DNA from: an uncultured Clostridia bacterium
Lineage (GTDB): Bacteria > Bacillota > Clostridia > Christensenellales > Borkfalkiaceae
DNA: 7,272 nucleotides
NCBI GenBank assembly: GCA_937888935.1
Contig: CALARO010000175.1
Span: forward strand, 1-7,272
Direction: 5' to 3'
The notes beneath the pieces were generated by a model that saw only the letters and a list, made by a program, of their open reading frames with translations, made no database searches and was not told where the DNA came from. Position 1 is the first letter of the stretch. The number at the start of each line of letters is the position of its first letter. Positions 1 to 6,142 of this stretch are shown piece after piece. The position numbers were made by a program, and so were the translations under genes.

Positions 1-81
1 CGGGGGAAGCCTTGGAACAAAGCTGACATTTTTTTCGCGCTTTTCTCCCCTAAGAGAAAAAGCGAAAAGGGGAAGGCTTAA
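1..81 (+). CDS. Possible C-terminal tail of an upstream gene (partial)
   Basis: Frame 1 is open from the window edge to a TAA at 79-81 and would encode 26 residues: a short hydrophobic patch (ADIFFALF) and then a basic tail ending in SEKGKA. If real, it ends 19 bases before ispG, as in a tight operon. The gene often found just before ispG in Firmicutes is the membrane protease rseP, but I cannot recognise it in so few residues. An alternative is that the upstream gene ends earlier in frame 3 (residues GEALEQS, TGA at 24-26), which would leave 27-100 as a non-coding leader. The T-run and hairpin at 29-64 favour that second reading somewhat, so this call is weak. Confidence 0.25.
   Translation, partial: RGKPWNKADIFFALFSPKRKSEKGKA
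7..79 (+). other. Nested inverted repeats upstream of ispG
   Basis: An inner hairpin pairs 38-47 (CGCTTTTCTC) with 54-64 (GAGAAAAAGCG), giving ten base pairs with one bulged A and a six-base loop. An outer seven-base inverted repeat, AAGCCTT at 7-13 and AAGGCTT at 73-79, encloses it. The segment CTTTTC (40-45) could also pair with GAAAAG (64-69), so two mutually exclusive folds are possible. No T-run follows the stem on the + strand (T7 lies before it), so it is not a standard intrinsic terminator. It ends just before the ispG ribosome binding site at 85-90. It could be an operon-internal processing or attenuation structure, or chance. Confidence 0.35.
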
Positions 82-100
82 AATAAGGAACATAAAATTT

Positions 101-1147
101 ATGCGAAAAAAAGTTATGATCGGATCTGTTGCCGTGGGCGGCGGAGAAAAAGTGAAAATTCAGTCGATGACGACGTGCAAGACTTCCGATATCGAGAAAT
201 GCGCGGCGCAGACGAACGCGCTTGCCGCCGCCGGTTGCGAGATCATCCGCTACGCCGTGCTGGACGAAGACGACGCGCGCGCCATTAAAACTTTAAAAAC
301 CAAAGTTTTTTTGCCGATCGTGGCGGACATTCATTTTTCGCCGCGCCTTGCGGTGCTTGCCGTGGAAAACGGCGCGGATAAGCTGCGCATCAATCCCGGC
401 AATATCGGCGGCGAAAAGGAAATCGCGCTGGTGGCGGACTGTGTGAAAGCGCATCACATTCCCGTGCGCGTGGGCGCGAACACGGGCAGCATCGAAAAGC
501 AGTTTCTCGCCCGCTACGGAAAAAGCGCGCAGGCTCTCGCCGAAAGCGCGCTGTACAACGCGGCGATTCTCGAAAAGCACGGCGTTTCCGATATAGTGCT
601 TTCCGTGAAGGCTTCCGACGTGCCGCTTACGGTGGATGCGTATTCCATGCTGCCTTCGCTTTGCGATTATCCGCTGCACGTGGGCGTAACCGAGGCGGGC
701 AGCAAGGCGGACGGCGTGATTAAAAGCGCGGTGGGCATCGGCTCGCTGCTGCTGCGCGGGATCGGCGATACGATCCGCGTATCTTTAACGGACGATTCCA
801 TCGAAGAAGTGTACGCGGCGAAGCGGATTTTACGCGCCTGCGGGCTGGATAAAGACTATATCGAAGTGGTTTCCTGCCCCACGTGCGGGCGTTGCCGCTG
901 GAACAGCATGGCGCTTGCGGAAAAGGTGAAAAATTTCGTTGCGCCGAGCAAAAAGCGCGGCAAAGTGGCGGTGATGGGGTGCGTGGTGAACGGTCCGGGC
1001 GAAGCGAAAGACGCCGATCTCGGCATTGCGGGCGGCGACGGGTACTGCCTGATTTTCAAGAACGGCGAGCCGTACAAAAAGGTGGGCGTGCAGGAAGCGG
1101 AAAAAGAATTTTTAGCCGAGCTTGCGGCGTTTATCGGCGAAGAGTAA
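101..1147 (+). CDS. ispG: 4-hydroxy-3-methylbut-2-enyl diphosphate synthase (IspG/GcpE)
   Basis: This cytosolic enzyme catalyses the penultimate step of the MEP isoprenoid pathway: reductive ring-opening of MEcPP to HMBPP, with electrons from ferredoxin or flavodoxin. The N-terminal part (about residues 1-250) is the TIM barrel, with conserved stretches QSMTT (21-25), VADIHF (74-79), LRINPGNIG (95-103) and RVGANTGS (123-130). The C-terminal domain carries the [4Fe-4S] ligands: Cys259 and Cys262 in SCPTCGR, Cys294 in GCVVNGPGE, and Glu301. Their spacing (3, 32, 7) matches E. coli Cys270, Cys273, Cys305 and Glu312. At 348 residues it is the normal short bacterial form. ATG 101 is chosen because AAGGAA at 85-90 lies ten bases upstream and no ATG, GTG or TTG occurs earlier in frame. 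I see no promoter of its own, so it is probably read from upstream. A PolC-family gene follows after 30 bases, the common Firmicute order. Confidence 0.97.
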   Translation: MRKKVMIGSVAVGGGEKVKIQSMTTCKTSDIEKCAAQTNALAAAGCEIIRYAVLDEDDARAIKTLKTKVFLPIVADIHFSPRLAVLAVENGADKLRINPGNIGGEKEIALVADCVKAHHIPVRVGANTGSIEKQFLARYGKSAQALAESALYNAAILEKHGVSDIVLSVKASDVPLTVDAYSMLPSLCDYPLHVGVTEAGSKADGVIKSAVGIGSLLLRGIGDTIRVSLTDDSIEEVYAAKRILRACGLDKDYIEVVSCPTCGRCRWNSMALAEKVKNFVAPSKKRGKVAVMGCVVNGPGEAKDADLGIAGGDGYCLIFKNGEPYKKVGVQEAEKEFLAELAAFIGEE

Positions 1148-1177
1148 AACGACAGAAAACATAAAAAAGGACTACAA

Positions 1178-2713
1178 ATGAACGTAACGGAAGAATTTTT
1201 ACAGAAAATACGGCAGCTCGACGGCTTTAAAAACGCGATTATCACGAATATCGACGTCTTCACGCGCAAGAAAACGGTGTGTTTTTATCTCGTGACCGAT
1301 CTTACATATTCCGAGAGCGTGCTGCCGGAAGCGGAAGCGATTGCAAGCGGTTATATGCCCGCGGGGTTTATCGCGGTGGTGCATGCGGAAAAGCGCACGC
1401 CGGACGAAGCGTTGCTTCGGCAGGAAATTCTGCGGTTTATGAAAAATCGTTTTCCCGCGGCTTCGGCGTTTCTGAAAGAAGAGTATATCGAAGTGGAAAA
1501 GCGCGAAAACGGGGCGATTTTCTGCTTTGTTCTGGCGGCGGGCGAGCAGGCGCTTTTCACGGCGGACAACATTTTAGACGAAGTGGCGAAGCACCTTTGC
1601 GGCACGTTCTGCGGCACGTATTTCGGCAACGTGAAGATCACGGAAAAAGAGCGCGAAGCTCTGGAAGAAGAGATCATCGAAGACGCCGACGCGCCGAAAA
1701 TCCGCGTGTTCCCCGTGACGAATTTCAAAAAGCTGGACGGCGCAGAGCCTGAGCCGAAGTACGCCACGTATATGGCGGATTGCAATTCGCAAGCGGAAAA
1801 CGTGTGCGTTTGCGGCAGAATTTTAAGCATCAATCAGCGCGAATCGAAAAAGGGCAAAGAGTACTATTCGATTTCGCTCACCGACGACACGGGAAATCTT
1901 CGCGGCGTGTACTTTCCCAAAAAGAACACGGCGGATAAAATCGCGCTGCTCACTCCCGGCTGCGAAATTGCCTGCACGGGCGATTTCGAGCTTTTCAACG
2001 GCAATTTATCCTACGCGATCAAGAAGATCGATTACGGCGCGCCTCCCGAAGGGTTCGTCCCCGAAAAGCTGCCCGGGCGCAAAGTGCCGAAAGGGTATCA
2101 CCACGTTTTCCCCGAGCCTTACGAAGATTACACGCAGTCCGGATTTTTCGACGATCTCGAATTGCCGGAAGATTTAAAAGCGCAGACGTTCGTGGTGTTC
2201 GATATCGAAACGACGGGGTTGAACAGCTCGCCGGCTTCCGGCAAGGTGGATAAAATCATAGAAATCGGCGCGGTGAAAATGCAGGGCGGGAATATGACGG
2301 AAAAATTCTCTTCGTTTATCGCTTGCCCCGAAAAGCTGCCGCCCAACATCGTAGAGCTTACGGGCATACACGACGAAGATCTGATCGGTGCGCCGGACAT
2401 CGAAAGCGTGCTTGCGGATTTTTACAAATTCACCGACGGCTGCGCGCTGGTGGGGCATAACGTGATGTTCGATTACCGCTTCGTGAAATACTACGGCGAA
2501 AAATACCGCTACTTCTTCGAAGCGAAAACGTTCGATACGATGACGATCGGTCAGGAAGTGCTGCGCGGTGAAGTGACGAATTTCAAGCTGAACACGCTTG
2601 CCGATTATTATAACATTCATTTCAATCACCACCGCGCTTTCGACGACGCGCTTACCACCGCAAAAATTTTTCAGAAGCTCGTTAAAACGCGCGGCGGCTT
2701 ACAGGGACTTTGA
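1178..2713 (+). CDS. PolC-like N-terminal/OB/DEDDh exonuclease protein without polymerase domain
   Basis: Residues 1-175 resemble the N-terminal region of Gram-positive replicative polymerase PolC. Residues 205-285 look like an OB fold (GRILSINQRESKKGKEYY and following). Residues 335-502 are a DEDDh 3'-5' exonuclease with every catalytic residue: Asp342 and Glu344 in FDIETTGL, Asp432 in HNVMFDYRF, His485 and Asp490 in HRAFDDA. In true PolC (about 1,400 residues) the exonuclease is inserted in a PHP domain and followed by the polymerase. Here a linker of about 45 residues (290-334) replaces the first PHP half, and the protein stops ten residues after the exonuclease. Downstream frames show no PHP or polymerase sequence and an intrinsic terminator follows, so this is not a simple frameshift. 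Start: AAGGA at 1167-1171, six bases upstream. Likely role: a stand-alone 3'-5' DNA (or RNA) exonuclease, perhaps supplying or assisting proofreading. That role is inferred from domain content; residues 1-175 are the least certain assignment. Confidence 0.88.
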   Translation: MNVTEEFLQKIRQLDGFKNAIITNIDVFTRKKTVCFYLVTDLTYSESVLPEAEAIASGYMPAGFIAVVHAEKRTPDEALLRQEILRFMKNRFPAASAFLKEEYIEVEKRENGAIFCFVLAAGEQALFTADNILDEVAKHLCGTFCGTYFGNVKITEKEREALEEEIIEDADAPKIRVFPVTNFKKLDGAEPEPKYATYMADCNSQAENVCVCGRILSINQRESKKGKEYYSISLTDDTGNLRGVYFPKKNTADKIALLTPGCEIACTGDFELFNGNLSYAIKKIDYGAPPEGFVPEKLPGRKVPKGYHHVFPEPYEDYTQSGFFDDLELPEDLKAQTFVVFDIETTGLNSSPASGKVDKIIEIGAVKMQGGNMTEKFSSFIACPEKLPPNIVELTGIHDEDLIGAPDIESVLADFYKFTDGCALVGHNVMFDYRFVKYYGEKYRYFFEAKTFDTMTIGQEVLRGEVTNFKLNTLADYYNIHFNHHRAFDDALTTAKIFQKLVKTRGGLQGL

Positions 2714-2790
2714 TTTTCCGCGCGGTTTTCGCAGCGAAAGATATTTTTCTTTTTTTAGCCGAATAAAAACAAGCTTATTTCCATTCGTCC

Positions 2791-2836
2791 ATCCTCTGCC
2801 TTTCGGCAGAGGATAAATTTTTTTTATCTTTTTTTG
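2791..2836 (+). terminator. Intrinsic terminator after the ispG/PolC-like unit
   Basis: A perfect ten-base-pair stem (ATCCTCTGCC at 2791-2800 with GGCAGAGGAT at 2805-2814) and a TTTC loop are followed by AAA and two long T-runs to about 2836. The stem is GC-rich and has no mismatches. It separates the ispG unit from the metal-resistance promoter 20 bases further on. A much weaker candidate (TTTCG/CGAAA at 2727-2739 with a T-rich tail to 2756) lies directly after the stop codon. The rest of 2714-2790 shows no gene. Confidence 0.92.
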
Positions 2837-2855
2837 TTTTTCCCCTGCAATTCGC

Positions 2856-2884
2856 TTGACTTTATGCTTTCATAGTATTAAAAT
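2856..2884 (+). promoter_or_regulatory. Sigma-A-type promoter of the metal-resistance operon
   Basis: TTGACT at 2856-2861 (one mismatch from TTGACA) and TAAAAT at 2879-2884 (one mismatch from TATAAT) are separated by exactly 17 bases. Transcription should begin near 2891, giving an untranslated leader of about 69 bases before the regulator's ATG at 2960. It is the only near-consensus promoter I found in the window. It lies just after a terminator and before an autoregulator gene, as expected. Confidence 0.87.
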
Positions 2885-2901
2885 ATGAATAGATATTCAT
2901 A
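2884..2901 (+). promoter_or_regulatory. ArsR/SmtB-type operator over the transcription start
   Basis: TATGAATA at 2884-2891 and TATTCATA at 2894-2901 are perfect inverted repeats around a GA centre (8-2-8). The core TGAA-n6-TTCA matches the known operator pattern of SmtB/CzrA/CadC-family sensors (12-2-12 imperfect repeats with TGAA/TTCA half-sites). It starts at the last base of the -10 box and covers the expected start point, so a bound dimer would block transcription. The neighbouring ArsR-family gene is the natural ligand-responsive repressor (inference). Confidence 0.82.
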
Positions 2902-2959
2902 AGATAATATCGTAAAGCGATTAGAAAGCGAGAAAAAAAACGAAGAGAGGAAAAAAGCG

Positions 2960-3334
2960 ATGGAAAAGAGAAAAACGCGCGATACGGCGCGGGAAGAAGC
3001 GGCGCACGGCATGCGCGCGGAACACGCGAAAAAGGTGATGCTCGAAGATAGCATGCTGGAAGAAACGTGCAATATTTTCAAGATGCTTGCCGAGCCTTCG
3101 CGGCTGAAAATCGTGATGGCGCTTCTGGAAGGCGAAATGTGCGTGTACCACATTGTAAACGCGGTGGAAGGCAAGCAGAGCGCGGTATCGCATCAGCTGC
3201 GCATTTTAAAGGACGGCGGCGTGATCAGGGCGCGGCGGAACGGGCAGAACGTGGTGTATTCCATTGCGGACGAGCATATCGCGCAGATGGTGGCGATCGG
3301 CGTGGAACACGCGCGGGGCGAAACGGAAAACTGA
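2960..3334 (+). CDS. ArsR/SmtB-family metal-sensing transcriptional repressor
   Basis: This is a winged-helix DNA-binding repressor of 124 residues. The fold is clear: FKMLAEPSRLKIVMALLEGE (residues 40-59) starts the core, SAVSHQLRILKDGGVIRARR (74-93) spans the recognition helix and turn, NGQNVVYSI (94-102) is the wing, and helix alpha5 follows. The alpha5 Zn site of CzrA and CadC is largely kept: Asp104, His106 and His117, with the same spacing (2, 11) as CzrA Asp84/His86/His97. The fourth position (CzrA His100, CadC Glu117) is Gly120 here, with Glu121 next to it. The CadC CxC motif is lost: one cysteine, Cys61, remains in EMCVYHI. This points to an alpha5 Zn/Co-type sensor rather than a Cys-based Cd/Pb sensor (inference). 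AGAGAGG at 2944-2950 supports the start, although in-frame Met18 and Met27 exist. It probably represses its own promoter and cadA downstream. Confidence 0.94.
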   Translation: MEKRKTRDTAREEAAHGMRAEHAKKVMLEDSMLEETCNIFKMLAEPSRLKIVMALLEGEMCVYHIVNAVEGKQSAVSHQLRILKDGGVIRARRNGQNVVYSIADEHIAQMVAIGVEHARGETEN

Positions 3335-3420
3335 GCCGCGCCGTGGCAGAAAGCCGCAAGGCATAAAAAAGCAAAAAATCAAAGCCGGAAGGCAGCCCCA
3401 AAAGGGCAGGAGAAAAAGAT

Positions 3421-6138
3421 ATGAAAAAAACGTTGAATATCGAAGGACTGGATTGCGCGGCGTGCGCTACGGAACTCGAAGAAGAGCTTGAAAAAATCAA
3501 GGGGATTTCTTCCGTTTCCGTATCGTTCGTGGCGCAGAAAATTTTTCTCGAATACGAAAGCGAAGCCGCGCTGAATAAAGCGATCGACGTAGCTAACCAT
3601 TTCGAAGAAGTGCGGGTATTGCCCGAAGAAAGCGCGGAAGACGAAGCAGAAATCGCGGCGGCGGACGAAAAAACGGGCGGTAAAAAAACACTGAATATCG
3701 AAGGACTGGATTGCGCGGCGTGCGCTACGGAACTTGAAGAAAAACTTTCGAAAATCAAGGGAATTTCTTCCGTTTCGGTGTCGTTCGTGCTGCAGAAAAT
3801 CGCGCTGGAATACGAAGACGAAGCCGCGCTGAATAAAGCGATCGACGTAGCAAATCATTTCGAAGAAGTAAAGGTTTTGCCCGAACGGATCGAGATTATC
3901 GAAGAAAGCGAAACGAGCGGCGCAGCGGGAAAAACCGTGCTGAAAATCGAAAATCTGCATTGCGCGGGGTGCGCGGCGGAACTCGAAGGACTCTTGAAAA
4001 AACACGACGGTTTATCGGAAGTTTCGGTGGATTTCGTGGGGCAGAAAATCAGTTTTCAAGCCAAAAACAAAGCGGCGATTCAAAAAGCGATCGACGTGGC
4101 GAATAAATTCGAAAAAGTACGCGTTTTAAACGCAAGCGAAGCACTCGGCGAAGGTCGCGATCTTGAAGAAACGAAGAAAAACGCAAAGAAAAGCGCGTTT
4201 GCAGAGAATAAAAAGCAGCTGATTCCCATTCTTTTTTCGGCGGTATTCTTCCTTGCGGGCGTGCTGCTTGCGAAGTGCTTCGATTTCACCGCCGCGCGTG
4301 TGATTTCCTACGTTTGCTACGCAATCGCCTACTTCTCGGTGGGCTATCCCGTGCTTGTTTCCACGGCGAAAAACATAGTAAAAGGCAGAGTGTTCGACGA
4401 GAACTTTTTAATGACGATCGCTTCCGTGGGCGCGGTGCTGCTCGGCGATTATGCCGAAGGCGTGGCGGTTATGCTTTTGTATCAGTTGGGCGAGTGGTTG
4501 CAGGCGGTTGCCGTAGGCTCGTCGCGAAGATCCGTTACCGATCTGATGGCATTAAAGAGCGAGAGCGCGAACCGCGTGAAAGCGGCGGGCGAAAACGGCG
4601 AAGAAGAGATAGAAACGGTTGCGCCCGAAAGACTGAAAATCGGCGATATCGTGGTGGTGCGCGCGGGCGAGAAAATCCCGTGCGACGGCGTGATCGTAAG
4701 CGAAAAAGCTTCGCTCGATACCAAATCTTTAACGGGCGAAGCGGAAATCCGCACGCTGCACGCGGGCGAAGAAGCACTTTCCGGGTGCATCAACGCGGGC
4801 GGCGTGTTCCGTATGCGCATCACGAAAGAATATAAAGACAGCGCGGTGAAGCGTATTCTCGATCTGATGGAAAATTCCACGGCGCAGAAAGCGCAAAGCG
4901 AAAAATTTATCACGAAATTTTCGCGGTACTACACGCCGATTGTGTGCATTTCCGCGCTTGCCGTGGCGTTTTTGCTGCCGCTGATCGACGTATTCAAAGG
5001 CGCGAGTTACCTTACGAATTTTTCGCGGTGGACGAGCGCGGCTTTGAACTTTCTTGTAATTTCCTGCCCGTGCGCGCTGATCATTTCCGTGCCGCTCACG
5101 TATTTCTGCGGTCTCGGCGCGTGTGCGAGAGAAGGCGTTCTCGTAAAAGGCGCAACCTATCTCGATTCGCTTGCGAAAGCGGAAATCATTGCGCTCGATA
5201 AAACGGGTACGCTTACGAAAGGCGATTTCACCGTGAGAAAAGTCAACGAAAACGCGCCTTTTACGGCGAAAGAAGTGCTGGCTTTTGCGGCGGCTGCCGA
5301 GAAAAATTCCACGCACCCCCTTGCAAAGGCGTTTGCGGCGGCAGGCACGGCGGAAAAAGACGCGAAGAAATATACCGCGCTTTCGGCGGAAGAAATTGCG
5401 GGCAACGGCATCAAAGCTTTGCTTGAAGACAATGCGGGCGAAAAGTACGAAGTGCTTTGCGGCAAGGCGGCGTTTTTAAAGAACGCAGGCGTAAGCGTAA
5501 AAGAAGTGCAGAGCGTGCATACGGTGGTGTACGTATCGGTGAACGGCTGCTTCGCGGGCAGCGCGGAAATCGGCGATTCGCTGCGGCAAACGGCTAAGAG
5601 CGCGATTAAAGAGCTGAAAGAAACGGGCGTGAAAAAATCGGTGATGCTCACGGGCGATTCCGCGGGGCGAGCCGAAAACGTGGCGAAAGAAGCGGGGCTG
5701 GACGAGTGGCGCGCGGGACTTCTGCCGGACGATAAGCTTACGGCGGCGGAAGAACTCAAAAAGGAAGGCACGCTTATTTACGTGGGCGACGGCATCAACG
5801 ACGCGCCCGTGATGGCGTGCGCGGACTGCGCCGTATCGATGGGCAAGCTCGGCGCGGCGGCGGCTGTGGAAGCAAGCGATCTGGTGCTGATTTCCGATGA
5901 TTTGTCCGCGCTTGCCGCGGGCAGAAAAACGGCGCAGAAAACGCAGAAAATCGTGAAAGAAAACATCGCGTTTTCCATTTTCTGCAAAGTGGCGTTTCTT
6001 GTCGGCTCGATTGCGGGCATTATTCCCTTGTGGCTTGCGGTGTTCGCGGACGTAGGCGTGATGATGCTTGCCGTACTGAACGCGCTGAGAATGTCGCGCA
6101 AGGGGCTTGCGAAGGCGAAAGATAAGAAAAAGGCGTAA
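3421..6138 (+). CDS. cadA: P1B-type heavy-metal-exporting ATPase (Zn/Cd/Pb class), three HMA domains
   Basis: This inner-membrane pump exports divalent soft metals using ATP. Three HMA metal-binding domains lead: residues 2-69 (CxxC at 12-15), 88-155 (98-101) and 171-237 (181-184). The first two have DCAAC, typical of Zn/Cd/Pb pumps; the third has HCAGC. Eight membrane segments follow, at about 265-285, 291-313, 327-345, 346-366, 503-523, 538-563, 851-870 and 872-889. Catalytic landmarks are TGE (438-440) in the actuator domain, the metal-site CPC (Cys549-Pro550-Cys551 in SCPCALIISVPL), phosphorylated Asp593 in DKTGTLTKG, HP at 632-633, GDGINDAP (789-796) and Asp877 in the last membrane segment (ADVGV). 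The CPC context and Asp877 fit the P1B-2 (CadA/ZntA) class rather than Cu pumps. The usual TGES-P is TGEAEI here. At 905 residues it is longer than single-HMA CadA (about 700-730) because of the extra HMA domains. AGGAGA at 3408-3413 is a strong ribosome binding site. The ArsR gene lies 86 bases upstream and rdgB four bases downstream. The exact metal is not settled by sequence. Confidence 0.96.
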   Translation: MKKTLNIEGLDCAACATELEEELEKIKGISSVSVSFVAQKIFLEYESEAALNKAIDVANHFEEVRVLPEESAEDEAEIAAADEKTGGKKTLNIEGLDCAACATELEEKLSKIKGISSVSVSFVLQKIALEYEDEAALNKAIDVANHFEEVKVLPERIEIIEESETSGAAGKTVLKIENLHCAGCAAELEGLLKKHDGLSEVSVDFVGQKISFQAKNKAAIQKAIDVANKFEKVRVLNASEALGEGRDLEETKKNAKKSAFAENKKQLIPILFSAVFFLAGVLLAKCFDFTAARVISYVCYAIAYFSVGYPVLVSTAKNIVKGRVFDENFLMTIASVGAVLLGDYAEGVAVMLLYQLGEWLQAVAVGSSRRSVTDLMALKSESANRVKAAGENGEEEIETVAPERLKIGDIVVVRAGEKIPCDGVIVSEKASLDTKSLTGEAEIRTLHAGEEALSGCINAGGVFRMRITKEYKDSAVKRILDLMENSTAQKAQSEKFITKFSRYYTPIVCISALAVAFLLPLIDVFKGASYLTNFSRWTSAALNFLVISCPCALIISVPLTYFCGLGACAREGVLVKGATYLDSLAKAEIIALDKTGTLTKGDFTVRKVNENAPFTAKEVLAFAAAAEKNSTHPLAKAFAAAGTAEKDAKKYTALSAEEIAGNGIKALLEDNAGEKYEVLCGKAAFLKNAGVSVKEVQSVHTVVYVSVNGCFAGSAEIGDSLRQTAKSAIKELKETGVKKSVMLTGDSAGRAENVAKEAGLDEWRAGLLPDDKLTAAEELKKEGTLIYVGDGINDAPVMACADCAVSMGKLGAAAAVEASDLVLISDDLSALAAGRKTAQKTQKIVKENIAFSIFCKVAFLVGSIAGIIPLWLAVFADVGVMMLAVLNALRMSRKGLAKAKDKKKA
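3424..3885 (+). repeat. In-frame 258-bp-period duplication encoding HMA domains 1 and 2
   Basis: Copies are 3424-3627 and 3682-3885, offset by exactly 258 bases (86 codons). The encoded 68-residue units differ at only six positions: E21K, E23S, A38L, F42A, S47D and R65K (numbered on copy 1). At DNA level a 43-base block (3434-3476 and 3692-3734) and a 33-base block (3561-3593 and 3819-3851) are identical, and synonymous sites there have barely diverged. The third HMA domain, from about 3931, is clearly more distant. The linker (residues 70-87) is acidic. The pattern fits recent tandem duplication or ongoing gene conversion. Confidence 0.93.
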
Positions 6139-6142
6139 AAAA

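Noticed and set aside
23..84. Possible promoter for ispG (CTGACA at 23-28, TAAAAT at 79-84)
   Set aside because: The boxes are about 50 bases apart. A start from TAAAAT would fall inside or after the ribosome binding site.
2727..2756. First terminator directly after the PolC-like stop codon
   Set aside because: The stem is only five base pairs (TTTCG/CGAAA), mostly A-T. It may help, but the stem at 2791-2814 is far stronger.
2714..2816. Frameshifted continuation of the PolC-like protein
   Set aside because: Frames beyond the stop give short sequence with no PHP or polymerase motif and run into a strong terminator.
3395..3407. GCCC/GGGC hairpin just before the cadA ribosome binding site
   Set aside because: Only four base pairs with no conserved context. 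It is too weak to call a riboswitch or attenuator.
3335..3420. A small gene or regulatory RNA between the regulator and the ATPase
   Set aside because: Only 86 bases. No frame with its own ribosome binding site and no convincing structure was seen.
3225..4005. Two minus-strand frames with internal repeats
   Set aside because: Their repeat structure is only the reverse reading of the duplicated HMA domains.
6107..6142. Earlier in-frame ATG for rdgB adding 12 residues (MRRRKIRKRRKK)
   Set aside because: The added residues are a shadow of the lysine-rich cadA C-terminus. RdgB family proteins start at the MKLETLIVATGNK segment.
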